Shown in pieces: positions 7,286 through 13,486 of a DNA stretch of 17,144 nt. The position numbers and the translations under genes are program-made. The notes under the pieces are model-generated. The model was not told where the DNA came from. It saw nothing but the letters and a program-made list of their open reading frames with translations, and searched no databases. The DNA is from PALSA-1004 sp046715035 (GTDB taxonomy: Bacteria; Pseudomonadota; Gammaproteobacteria; Burkholderiales; SG8-41). The first letter of the stretch is position 1. Each line of letters begins with the position of its first letter. The stretch lies in the NCBI GenBank assembly GCA_046715035.1, contig JBKJZR010000098.1, positions 1-17,144 of the forward strand, in the 5' to 3' direction.

Positions 7286-7705
7286 CTATCGATAGCCCCA
7301 TTGTGCGTCGCGATAGACCCATTGTGCGTCGTGCTTCTCATTATAGATGTGCCGGCTGGCGACGTTCAGGTCGCGCCGCAAGTCGGCGCGCTCGTCGGAG
7401 CTCAACACACCGTCTGCCCGGTACCACCGTTCCTTGTCGCGTATCGCCTGCTGCTCGGCGAGCAGCCGATGCGCCTCGCGCTGCGTCAGTGCACCGGAGC
7501 GCATTCCCTCGGCGATGCGCTCGCGCTGGTTGTATTGAGCGCGGTCGATCTCCGGATCGCGGGCGCTCCAGCGCCGTTCGAAGCGCGGCTGACCGTTATA
7601 GGAGTCGTAGTAGGGCTGGTAGGCGCCGTGGCTGCGCGCGTTGTCATTCGCAACTGCGGGCCCCGCGGCGATCGCGGCTGCAATCAGAATACTGCGTAGT
7701 TTCAT
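7286..7705 (-). CDS. Small secreted protein with DERxDLRRD motif, 139 aa (paralogue A)
   Basis: ATG 7705 follows AAGGAGAAGAAC, a good ribosome site; a start seven codons upstream is less likely. Signal peptide: MKLRSILIAAAIAAGPAVAN. The mature protein is rich in charged helices: NQRERIAEGMRSGALTQREAHRL, then LLAEQQAIRDKERWYRADGVLSSDER, then DLRRDLNVASRHIYNEKHDAQW. This layout recurs in small periplasmic proteins of betaproteobacteria with no assigned function. The last 14 residues are two copies of DAQW-x-YR encoded by a 21-bp tandem repeat. It is first in a two-gene unit with its shorter paralogue and faces the ompR gene across a region with repeated operator-like motifs. Envelope-stress control is an inference. 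Confidence 0.75.
   Translation of the reverse strand: MKLRSILIAAAIAAGPAVANDNARSHGAYQPYYDSYNGQPRFERRWSARDPEIDRAQYNQRERIAEGMRSGALTQREAHRLLAEQQAIRDKERWYRADGVLSSDERADLRRDLNVASRHIYNEKHDAQWVYRDAQWGYR
7290..7331. repeat. Tandem 21-bp repeat at the 3' end of a small secreted protein gene
   Basis: Two head-to-tail 21-bp units (7290-7310 and 7311-7331) differ at one base. On the minus strand they encode DAQWVYR and DAQWGYR, the last residues before the TAG stop. This is a recent in-frame duplication. Confidence 0.85.
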
Positions 7706-8026
7706 GTTCTTCTCCTTCAATCGCACTGACCGTTAGCGTCGCGGCGGATTTCTCTCCGCCGACGCCAGTCGCATGGCGTCGAGCCAATCTACGCTCCGTG
7801 TGTAAGCAGAGTGTGAACGGCAAGCTCCAGTGTGTAACGTTGTGTTTCACGGCGCGCTTTGATCACGTCCGCCGCGGCGTCGCTCGCAATCCATACTACG
7901 TCGTTTGAGGGCGCGCGGCGGCACCCGTTGCCGGTCTTTTGTAACAATTTGTTTCAACCGCCGCGGGCGTAACAATCACTTACAAAACAGTGGCATTCAG
8001 GTATTCAACCGGCTAGCATTGCGGCC
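7706..8026. promoter_or_regulatory. Divergent regulatory region between the small secreted proteins and ompR
   Basis: This 321-bp stretch separates oppositely oriented operons and must hold both promoters. It has three related 17-bp inverted motifs: TGTAACGTTGTGTTTCA (7833-7849), TGTAACAATTTGTTTCA (7940-7956) and CGTAACAATCACTTACA (7968-7984). The first two agree at 14 of 17 bases, and the half-site pattern is TGTAAC-N5-GTTTCA. The second and third start 28 bp apart. A looser TGTAAG...TGTGAA pair is at 7801-7817. These are plausible binding sites for an OmpR-family regulator and would fit autoregulation. No clean -10/-35 pair was recognised. Confidence 0.5.
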
Positions 8027-8761
8027 ATGAAAGCACACGAGACCCCGACCCGCATCATCGTCGTCGACGACGATGCCCGGCTGCGCGATCTGCTCAACCG
8101 CTACCTGACCGAACAGGGTTACAGCGTGCGGGCGGTCCCCGACAGCAACGAAATGAACCGCTGGCTCGAGCGCGAGCGTTACGACCTGCTGGTGCTCGAC
8201 CTGATGCTGCCGGGCGAAGACGGCCTGTCGATCTGCCGGCGGTTGCGCGGCGTGGGCGACAAGATGCCGATCATCATGCTGACCGCCAAAGGCGACGAGG
8301 TCGATCGCATCGTCGGACTCGAAGTGGGCGCGGACGACTATCTGGCCAAACCGTTCAACCCGCGCGAGCTGGTGGCGCGGATCCAGGCGGTGCTGCGGCG
8401 CGCGCCGCAGCGCGAAACGCCGGGGGCGCCGAGCATGGGGCAGGAAGTCGTCGCGTTCGGAGACTTCAAATTCGACCTCGCCACGCGCACCTTGCTGCGC
8501 GATGGCGACGATATCGCGTTGACGACCGGTGAATACGCGCTGCTCAAGGCGCTCGTGCAGCATCCGCGCACGCCGCTGTCGCGCGACAAGCTCATGGAGC
8601 TCGCGCGCGGCAGGGAGTTTGGCGCGTTCGACCGTTCGATCGACGTGCAGATCTCGCGGCTGCGCAAGCTGATCGAGGCGGATCCCGCAAAACCCGCTTA
8701 TATCCAGACCGTCTGGGGGTTTGGGTATGTCTTCGTACCAGACGGCAAGGAAAAGGGATGA
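8027..8761 (+). CDS. ompR: Two-component response regulator OmpR, 244 aa
   Basis: OmpR receives a phosphate from EnvZ and binds promoters of envelope genes such as porins. The receiver domain (about residues 8-122) has the acidic pair in VVDDDAR (13-19), phospho-acceptor Asp58 in LLVLDLMLPGEDG, Thr86 in IMLTAKGDE and Lys108 in YLAKPFNP. A linker leads to an OmpR/PhoB winged helix (about 145-240) with the usual TTGEYALLKAL, SRDKLMEL, RSIDVQISRLRKLIE and IQTVWGFGYVFVP blocks. The length is close to E. coli OmpR (239). ATG 8027 has no strong ribosome site, but the N-terminal alignment fits. The gene is followed 106 bp later by envZ. The name is favoured by the envZ-type partner and linker; other OmpR-family regulators are possible but less likely. 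Confidence 0.9.
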   Translation: MKAHETPTRIIVVDDDARLRDLLNRYLTEQGYSVRAVPDSNEMNRWLERERYDLLVLDLMLPGEDGLSICRRLRGVGDKMPIIMLTAKGDEVDRIVGLEVGADDYLAKPFNPRELVARIQAVLRRAPQRETPGAPSMGQEVVAFGDFKFDLATRTLLRDGDDIALTTGEYALLKALVQHPRTPLSRDKLMELARGREFGAFDRSIDVQISRLRKLIEADPAKPAYIQTVWGFGYVFVPDGKEKG

Positions 8762-8862
8762 GGGAATAGCGCAAAGCCGAAAAGACAAGGCGCACCGCAC
8801 CAATCCGAAGCCCGCTGTGGTCGGATCGCGGCTCGGGGCTCATCCCTCATCCCTCATCCCTC
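8755..8862. repeat. Inverted GGGATGAGGGA repeat between ompR and envZ
   Basis: GGGATGAGGGA (8755-8765) overlaps the ompR stop codon. Its complement occurs twice, overlapping, at 8843-8853 and 8850-8860 within a 7-bp tandem array (CATCCCT three times from 8841). Inside lies a smaller pair, ATCCG (8802-8806) and CGGAT (8822-8826). The whole could fold into a long stem in the mRNA and lies just before the envZ start. Confidence 0.6.
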
Positions 8863-8867
8863 GTAAT

Positions 8868-10187
8868 GTGACCCTGCTGCCCCGTAGCCTGTTGTGGCGC
8901 ACCGTGCTGCTGATCGCGCTGCTGATGATCGCGGGTCAGCTCGCGTGGCTGCAGATCTTCCGCGTCGCCGAGCGCGAGCCGCGCGCGCTGCGCATTGCGC
9001 AACAGATCGCGAGCATCGTTAATCTCACCCGTTCGGCGCTGGTCACGGCCCATCCCGACAAGCGGCTCGGGCTGCTGCGCGACCTGTCACGCGAAGAAGG
9101 CATACAGGTCTATTTCGACGAGCCGAACGAGCCGGTGCGCCCGCTCGCCGACCGTCCGTCGCTGAACCTGATCGCCGCGGAGCTGCAGCGCCGGCTGGGA
9201 GCCGACACGCAGCTGCTGGGCGGCAGCGGCACCCCGCGCTCCATCTGGGTCAGCTTCAAGATCGACAGCGAAGAATACTGGGTGCGGCTGCCGCGCGAGC
9301 GCATCGAACGCCAGGAGCCGCTGCGCTGGCTCGGCTGGGGGACTCTGGTGCTGTTGCTTTCGGTGACGGGCGCTTTTTTGATCGTGGCACGCATCAACAA
9401 GCCGCTGCGCGCGCTGACGCGCGCCGCAGCGTTGATCGGGCGCGGCCGCACGCCGTCGCCGGTGGCGGAGTTGGGGCCGGCCGAAATCCGCACGCTGTCG
9501 CGCGCCTTCAACGAGATGGCCAGCGACCTGCAACGCACCGACGCCGATCGCGCGCTGCTGCTCGCCGGCGTATCGCACGATCTGCGCACGCCGCTTGCGC
9601 GCATCCGGCTCGGCATCGAAATGCTCGATGCCAGCGCCGACGCGGCGCTGAAGGAGGGAATGGTGCAGGATATCGAGGACATCGACGCCGTCATCAGCCA
9701 GTTCCTCGATTTCGCGCGGGTATCGAGCGAGCACCACGTGGCGTCCGCAGTCGATTTGAACGGGCTCGTCGCTGGCGTAATCGAGCGCTACCAGCGCCAA
9801 GGCAGCCCAGTGACCGGGCGGCTGGCCCCGGGTCTGCCCCGGCTGAACCTGAAAGCGCTGGCGATCCAGCGGCTGCTCACCAATCTCATCGACAATGCGC
9901 TGCGCTACGGCGGGCAGCAAGTGGAAGTCGAAACGGCGCAAGAGGACGGCCGCGTGCGGCTCTCGGTGCTCGATCGCGGCCCGGGCATTCCCGCCGGGGA
10001 AGCGGAGCGCCTGCTGCAGCCCTTCACCCGTCTCGATCAGGCGCGCAGCACGAGCGGTTCCGGGCTCGGCCTGGCCATCGTCGACCGGATCGCCAGGCTG
10101 CACGGGGGTGGGGTCGGCCTGCTCGCGCGCGCCGGCGGCGGACTCGAGGCGCGGGTGGAATTTCCCGTCGCGCCCGCGGCCAGCTGA
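8868..10187 (+). CDS. envZ: Osmolarity sensor histidine kinase EnvZ, 439 aa
   Basis: Inner-membrane histidine kinase for OmpR. From the GTG at 8868 the protein begins VTLLPRSLLWR. It has TM1 at about 8-31, a periplasmic domain to about 150, TM2 at about 154-174 (LVLLLSVTGAFLIVA) and a HAMP linker (about 175-223). The dimerisation helix has GVSHDLRTPLARIR with His237, followed by the N-box NLIDNALRYG (Asn343), the G1 box DRGPGIP (369-375) and the G2 box GSGLGLAIVDRI (397-408). E. coli EnvZ has 450 residues, so it is full length. The frame is open back to 8721, overlapping ompR, but those 49 residues translate repeat DNA, so GTG 8868 is preferred although no ribosome site is visible. Convergent with the cyclic-nucleotide-binding gene downstream. 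Confidence 0.9.
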   Translation: MTLLPRSLLWRTVLLIALLMIAGQLAWLQIFRVAEREPRALRIAQQIASIVNLTRSALVTAHPDKRLGLLRDLSREEGIQVYFDEPNEPVRPLADRPSLNLIAAELQRRLGADTQLLGGSGTPRSIWVSFKIDSEEYWVRLPRERIERQEPLRWLGWGTLVLLLSVTGAFLIVARINKPLRALTRAAALIGRGRTPSPVAELGPAEIRTLSRAFNEMASDLQRTDADRALLLAGVSHDLRTPLARIRLGIEMLDASADAALKEGMVQDIEDIDAVISQFLDFARVSSEHHVASAVDLNGLVAGVIERYQRQGSPVTGRLAPGLPRLNLKALAIQRLLTNLIDNALRYGGQQVEVETAQEDGRVRLSVLDRGPGIPAGEAERLLQPFTRLDQARSTSGSGLGLAIVDRIARLHGGGVGLLARAGGGLEARVEFPVAPAAS

Positions 10188-10222
10188 CGGCGCAGGTAAG
10201 ATTAATAAGCGCGCCGGCGCGT

Positions 10223-10699
10223 TCAGCGCCGCACGCGAAAGGTGGTATTCCTGAGCCGCAGCGAAAGGATGCGCCCGAGCGCAAACAACAGATCGCGCGT
10301 CATCGCCGGCTCGGCAGCGGCAAACTGGACGAACTTGTCCTGGGTCAGGCACAGCAGCTCGCCGTCGCTCACCGCCCAGGCGTTGGCCGAGCGCGGCTGA
10401 CCATCGAAAAACGACTGCTCGCCGATCACGCTGCCGGAGTCGATGCGCGCCAGCGGGCTGATGCTGATGCCGTCGACGTAAGTGATGCCGACCTCGAGCG
10501 AACCGGAAGCGACGAAATAAAGCGAGCGGTCGTCGACACCGCGCTGTATCACCACCTCGCTCGCCTTGATCGGCCGTGAGGTCGTGACCGCAAACAGCTT
10601 GCGCCAGTCCGCGTCCCCCCACGCGGGCAACAACAGGCATTCGCTCGTCGCGTTGCTGCTGTCATCGCGGTTGTTCATGAATACGTCAACGTAATCCAC
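10223..10699 (-). CDS. Single-domain cyclic-nucleotide-binding protein, 158 aa
   Basis: GTG 10699 is fixed by a perfect AGGAGG ribosome site four bases upstream; the internal ATG at 10678 has no such signal. One Crp/Fnr-type cyclic-nucleotide-binding domain fills the protein (about residues 35-145). The phosphate-binding cassette is GEQSFFDGQPRSANAWA (93-109), with Glu94, Arg103 and Ser104 in the expected places, so ligand binding looks intact. The preceding strand region is SLYFVASGSLEVG. There is no helix-turn-helix, membrane segment or kinase domain, so it is not a Crp-like transcription factor by itself. It probably acts as a cAMP- or c-di-GMP-responsive adaptor, but the ligand and partner cannot be read from sequence. 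It is monocistronic and ends 35 bp from the convergent envZ. Confidence 0.82.
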   Translation of the reverse strand: MDYVDVFMNNRDDSSNATSECLLLPAWGDADWRKLFAVTTSRPIKASEVVIQRGVDDRSLYFVASGSLEVGITYVDGISISPLARIDSGSVIGEQSFFDGQPRSANAWAVSDGELLCLTQDKFVQFAAAEPAMTRDLLFALGRILSLRLRNTTFRVRR

Positions 10700-10966
10700 T
10701 TCGCCTCCTGCGATTCGGTGCGGCCATTATACAAACCCCCGCTGATGGCAGGCTACACCCTGGCTGAATACGCTTCATATATGACGCGCATGAGTCGCGT
10801 GCGTAACATCGCTACTGCGAATTGCAGAAATGGATATCGTGTGCAAAGCCCGCCCCATACGCGAGCAAGTGTGCGCTAAACCGTTCCACGTTTCCCGGTA
10901 AGGACAGGTACCTGCGAAAGCTGCTAGGATGCCGCTACCTGTATCCGTACCCGGTGGGAGCAGATC
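10700..10966. other. Divergent intergenic region, 267 bp
   Basis: It separates the leftward cyclic-nucleotide-binding gene from the rightward secreted protein and should hold both promoters. A weak plus-strand candidate is AGGACA (10901-10906) with TAGGAT (10925-10930). A short ACGCG/CGCGT inverted pair is near 10784-10799. I see no gene or RNA here. Confidence 0.3.
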
Positions 10967-11353
10967 GTGCATACGGTCCTTCGCGCGGCGGCCCTCGTAA
11001 CGTGTTTGCTGCCTGTGCTTGCGACGGCACAGCAAATCAATATTTTTACCTTCGAGGATTCGTCGTGCCGCGCCTGGTCGAAAACCGCCGGCAATAAGCT
11101 GTTACGCGCGCAGTATCTGTTCTGGCTACAGGGATTCGTCTCCGGACACAACTACGCCAGCTCGGAACGCCAGGTCAAATCGGGAACTCTGCCTGGCGCA
11201 GACGCGCTTTATCAGTATATCGACGCCTATTGCAAGGAGAATCCGTCGCACACGTTCGTCGGTGCTGCGATCACGCTGGTCGAAGATCTGCGCGAACCGC
11301 CTAGCAGAGGCCGCACCCCGCCTGCGCCAGGGAAGACACCGGCTGGCAAGTGA
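10967..11353 (+). CDS. Small secreted protein, Rap1a/Tai-like family, 128 aa
   Basis: GTG 10967 has GGGAG at 10956-10960 as ribosome site. Residues 1-21 (MHTVLRAAALVTCLLPVLATA) form a clear signal peptide. The mature domain has CRAWSK, then LRAQYLFWLQGFVSGHNYAS, then GADALYQYIDAYCKENPSHTFVGAAITLVEDLR, with two cysteines (in SSCRAW and DAYCKE) that could form a disulfide. The W-x-x-GF-x-SG-x-N and YIDAYC-x-x-NP pattern resembles small periplasmic proteins related to the Rap1a/Tai immunity fold. A Pro/Arg-rich tail ends the protein. No toxin or type VI gene is nearby, so an immunity role is not supported here. The family assignment is from memory and moderate. Confidence 0.65.
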   Translation: MHTVLRAAALVTCLLPVLATAQQINIFTFEDSSCRAWSKTAGNKLLRAQYLFWLQGFVSGHNYASSERQVKSGTLPGADALYQYIDAYCKENPSHTFVGAAITLVEDLREPPSRGRTPPAPGKTPAGK

Positions 11354-11388
11354 TGACGGCTGCCCCGCCGCCTGATATCGAGAGTCCT

Positions 11389-11439
11389 AGGAGCTTGTCG
11401 GAGTTGAGTCCGACAAGCTCCTTAAGTCCGCCAGGCTGC
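11389..11439. repeat. REP-like hairpin element between convergent genes
   Basis: AGGAGCTTGTCGGA (11389-11402) pairs perfectly, over 14 bp, with TCCGACAAGCTCCT (11409-11422) around a 6-nt loop. It is followed by TAAGTCCGCCAGGCTGC, shared with one mismatch with the element at 3863-3879. It lies 35 bp after the secreted protein gene and just beyond the end of thpR. It could slow or stop transcription from both sides but has no U-run. Confidence 0.75.
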
Positions 11440-11448
11440 TAGCGCGAG

Positions 11449-11970
11449 TTACTCGACGTTGGCGGCGAGCGGCCAGCGGGCACGCACGCGATACACCGGC
11501 CCCGCTTCGCCGGGCAGCGATTCCATCAGCGCAAAATCCCCGACCCGCCAGGCGAACGCAAGCGGCGGGAACGCTGCCGGCGCGCGAGCGTTGCGCATCA
11601 AAGTCACGTGCGCGCTGTACGCACGCGCATCGACGCGCAGATCCGCGGCGCGCAGGCCGCGCTCGAGCTCGCATACCAGCGTGCTCAATGCTTCTGGGGT
11701 CGCAAATGGCGCGGCCCACGCGATACGGTTGTGGCGCCAGTAGCCGGTGCTGCCGAAATCTAGGTGGATAGCGGCGTTGCGCACACCGGCGGCGATCGCC
11801 TCGAGACGCGGCAGCGCATCGAGAGCCACATTGCCCAGGAACGCCAGCGTCTGGTGCAGGTTGCCGCGCTTGACCAGGCGGCCCCCGGTGCCGCGCTGCA
11901 GTGCCTGCGCTGCGCTGTAGAGATGGTCACGCACGGTGTCGTCGGGCCACAACGCAAAGAAAAGCCGCAC
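11449..11970 (-). CDS. thpR: RNA 2',3'-cyclic phosphodiesterase (2'-5' RNA ligase family), 173 aa
   Basis: ThpR belongs to the 2H phosphoesterases, which hydrolyse 2',3'-cyclic phosphate ends of RNA and can join tRNA halves with a 2'-5' bond in vitro. The two signature motifs are present: His39-Gln-Thr41 in NLHQTLAFLGNV and His121-Val-Thr123 in AHVTLMRNA. The N-terminus MRLFFALWPD is typical, so the GTG at 11970 is chosen although no ribosome site is evident. The length is normal for the family. It lies 19 bp downstream of ispF and is probably co-transcribed with ispD-ispF, perhaps by read-through; there is no known metabolic link. Cytoplasmic. Confidence 0.9.
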   Translation of the reverse strand: MRLFFALWPDDTVRDHLYSAAQALQRGTGGRLVKRGNLHQTLAFLGNVALDALPRLEAIAAGVRNAAIHLDFGSTGYWRHNRIAWAAPFATPEALSTLVCELERGLRAADLRVDARAYSAHVTLMRNARAPAAFPPLAFAWRVGDFALMESLPGEAGPVYRVRARWPLAANVE

Positions 11971-11989
11971 GCGGGGCGTCCGCTACGCA

Positions 11990-12490
11990 TCACGCGGGGC
12001 TAACCGCGTCTGCGGCTGGCCGCCGCTCGATCAGCACCACCGCTTCCGCGGCGATGCCTTCGGCGCGTCCGGTAAAACCGAGCCCTTCGGTGGTCTTCGC
12101 CTTGACGCTGACGTCACATGACGGCGCACCCAGATCGGCGGCGATGTTCGATACCATCGCCGGTATATGCGGCGCGAGGCGCGGCTCCTGCGCGATGATC
12201 GTCGCATCGAGGTTCACGAGCCGCCAGCCGTTGCTCGACAGGAGTGTTGCGGTCTGTCGCAGCAGTCGGCGGCTGTCGATGCCTTCGTAGTCGCTGTCGG
12301 TGTCCGGGAAATGGCGGCCAATGTCGCCCAGCGCTGCCGCCCCGAGCAGCGCATCGCAGATCGCGTGCAGCAGCACGTCGGCGTCCGAATGCCCGGCAAG
12401 CCCCCGCGTGTGCGGTATGGTCACCCCGCCGATGACGAGTTTGCGCGCCGCCGCGAACGCGTGCGCGTCGAATCCATGGCCTATTCTCAT
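11990..12490 (-). CDS. ispF: 2-C-methyl-D-erythritol 2,4-cyclodiphosphate synthase, 166 aa
   Basis: IspF converts CDP-methylerythritol 2-phosphate to the cyclic diphosphate MEcPP with release of CMP, the fifth step of the MEP isoprenoid pathway. It is a trimer with a metal site at subunit interfaces. The signature GHGFDAHAF gives metal ligands Asp8 and His10, and LLHAICDALLGA gives His42, as in E. coli. DIGRHFPDTD (56-65), SSNGWRLVNLDAT (85-97) and KAKTTEGLGFTGR (130-142) are conserved. ATG 12490 follows AAGGA at 6-nt spacing. The ispD gene ends 66 bp upstream, with a repeat between them. The last eight or so residues (ERRPAADAVSPA) extend slightly beyond the usual end. Confidence 0.96.
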   Translation of the reverse strand: MRIGHGFDAHAFAAARKLVIGGVTIPHTRGLAGHSDADVLLHAICDALLGAAALGDIGRHFPDTDSDYEGIDSRRLLRQTATLLSSNGWRLVNLDATIIAQEPRLAPHIPAMVSNIAADLGAPSCDVSVKAKTTEGLGFTGRAEGIAAEAVVLIERRPAADAVSPA

Positions 12491-12502
12491 TCAAATTCCT
12501 TT

Positions 12503-12590
12503 TTAACCACAGATGAACACAGGAACGCGGATAAAAACACACACTTGGGCCGTTGCTTATCCGTGCTTATCCGTGTTTATCCGTGGTTCC
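12503..12590. repeat. Inverted repeat with three TTATCCGTG units between ispD and ispF
   Basis: The left arm begins AACCACAGATGAACACAG (12505-12522). The right arm holds three 10-bp units YTTATCCGTG (12556-12565, 12566-12575, 12576-12585) and then GTT. The arms are imperfect inverted copies. This is the type of repeat that, read on the minus strand, gives EPRINTDKHG, often seen at gene ends in environmental bacteria (recollection). It supplies the end of ispD. Confidence 0.75.
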
Positions 12591-13282
12591 ATGCTTTTCA
12601 AAATCGTTTTCGCTAATTCCAGATCCTGCGGGTATGTCACCTTGAGGTTGCGCGCGTCTCCCGCCACGAGCCGGGGACGCAGCCCCAGCCGCTCGACTGC
12701 GCAGGCTTCATCGGTGGCGACTGCAGGATCGGCCGCGCGCAACGCCTCGATCAGCAGACGATAGCGGAACATCTGCGGTGTCTGTGCCTGCCACAGGTTC
12801 TCCCGCGCCTCGGTGCGCACGACACAGCCGTGGGCATCGGCGCGCTTGAGCGTATCGACGATCGGCAGCGCGAGCAGCCCTCCCGTCGGATCGTCACGCA
12901 GTGCCGCGATCAGGCGCTCGAGCGCTGGCGCAGACAGGCAGGGCCGCACGGCGTCGTGGACGAGCACCCAGTCGGCGGCAGCGATCTCGTCGCGCGCGGC
13001 CATGAGGCCGTTGAAGACGCTGGCAGCGCGCGTATTGCCGCCGCAATAAAGCGGGGACATTCGCGACGCGTGGGGCCGCCAGTCCTGGCGCGCGAAATGG
13101 CCGTCGCCCTGCGCCAGCACGACGAAGACGCGCTCGATGGCGGGGTGCAATAGCGCGCGCACTGCGTAATAAAGCAGTGTCCGGCCTGCCAGCGGCAGAT
13201 ATTGCTTGGGCAAAGCCGCCCCCATGCGCGCGCCGCTGCCCGCCGCGGGTATAAGCGCATAAATCTTCGGCACCGAGGCCAT
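12557..13282 (-). CDS. ispD: 2-C-methyl-D-erythritol 4-phosphate cytidylyltransferase, 241 aa
   Basis: IspD joins CTP and methylerythritol phosphate to CDP-methylerythritol, the third MEP step. The nucleotide-binding loop is IPAAGSGARMG with Arg19, followed by PKQYLPL with Lys26. VLVHDAVRPC (107-115), LWQAQTPQMF (163-172), ATDEACAVE (189-197) and the C-terminal LKVTYPQDL with Lys214 are the expected blocks. The last 12 residues, MEPRINTDKHG preceded by S, and the TAA stop come from the intergenic repeat, replacing the natural end. ATG 13282 is preferred; an alternative in-frame ATG at 13309 would add nine residues. TACAAT lies eight bases before ATG 13282, which would make the message nearly leaderless if it is the -10. 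Cytoplasmic enzyme. Confidence 0.95.
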   Translation of the reverse strand: MASVPKIYALIPAAGSGARMGAALPKQYLPLAGRTLLYYAVRALLHPAIERVFVVLAQGDGHFARQDWRPHASRMSPLYCGGNTRAASVFNGLMAARDEIAAADWVLVHDAVRPCLSAPALERLIAALRDDPTGGLLALPIVDTLKRADAHGCVVRTEARENLWQAQTPQMFRYRLLIEALRAADPAVATDEACAVERLGLRPRLVAGDARNLKVTYPQDLELAKTILKSMEPRINTDKHG

Positions 13283-13486
13283 CGTTAGCGATTGTAGCAG
13301 GCGCAACATCTTGATTTGACGGCGTTGCATTAAGGACCCGATCGCGCATGCGACCGCTCGCGCACGGCGCGCGAGGACTATAATCACCTCGGGCACCGCC
13401 TGCGCGCTGCAGGACCCGTGTGCCGATCCAAGGATTGCGGGTTCCCAGACGTCGTCCGCCTCAGATTCATCACGCGGAGGTTCCCG
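13283..13486. promoter_or_regulatory. Divergent promoter region of ispD and amrB
   Basis: In this 204-bp region a plus-strand TATAAT occurs at 13379-13384, about 100 bp before amrB, with no good -35 at 17 bp. On the minus strand TACAAT lies just before the ispD start (13291-13296 on the plus numbering). Both are candidates only. GGAGG at 13476-13480 is the ribosome site that fixes the amrB start. Confidence 0.4.

Noticed and set aside
8721..8867. EnvZ start inside ompR at 8721
   Set aside because: The added residues come from ompR coding sequence in another frame plus repeat DNA, before a normal EnvZ N-terminus.
10210..10221. Palindrome CGCGCCGGCGCG between envZ and the cyclic-nucleotide-binding gene as a terminator
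   Set aside because: It has no loop and no following T-run in either direction, and such palindromes arise easily in GC-rich DNA.
9087..10640. Long minus-strand frame of 517 codons across envZ
   Set aside because: It is antisense to all envZ motif blocks and is a GC-rich shadow frame without a recognisable domain.
10967..11353. Reading the Tai-like protein as a type VI immunity protein
   Set aside because: No effector, VgrG or other type VI gene is in the window, and the fold occurs in many small periplasmic proteins without that role.
12556..12585. Three regular TTATCCGTG units as a possible CRISPR or iteron array
   Set aside because: The units are only 10 bp with no spacers and belong to a larger inverted intergenic repeat; no cas or replication gene is near.
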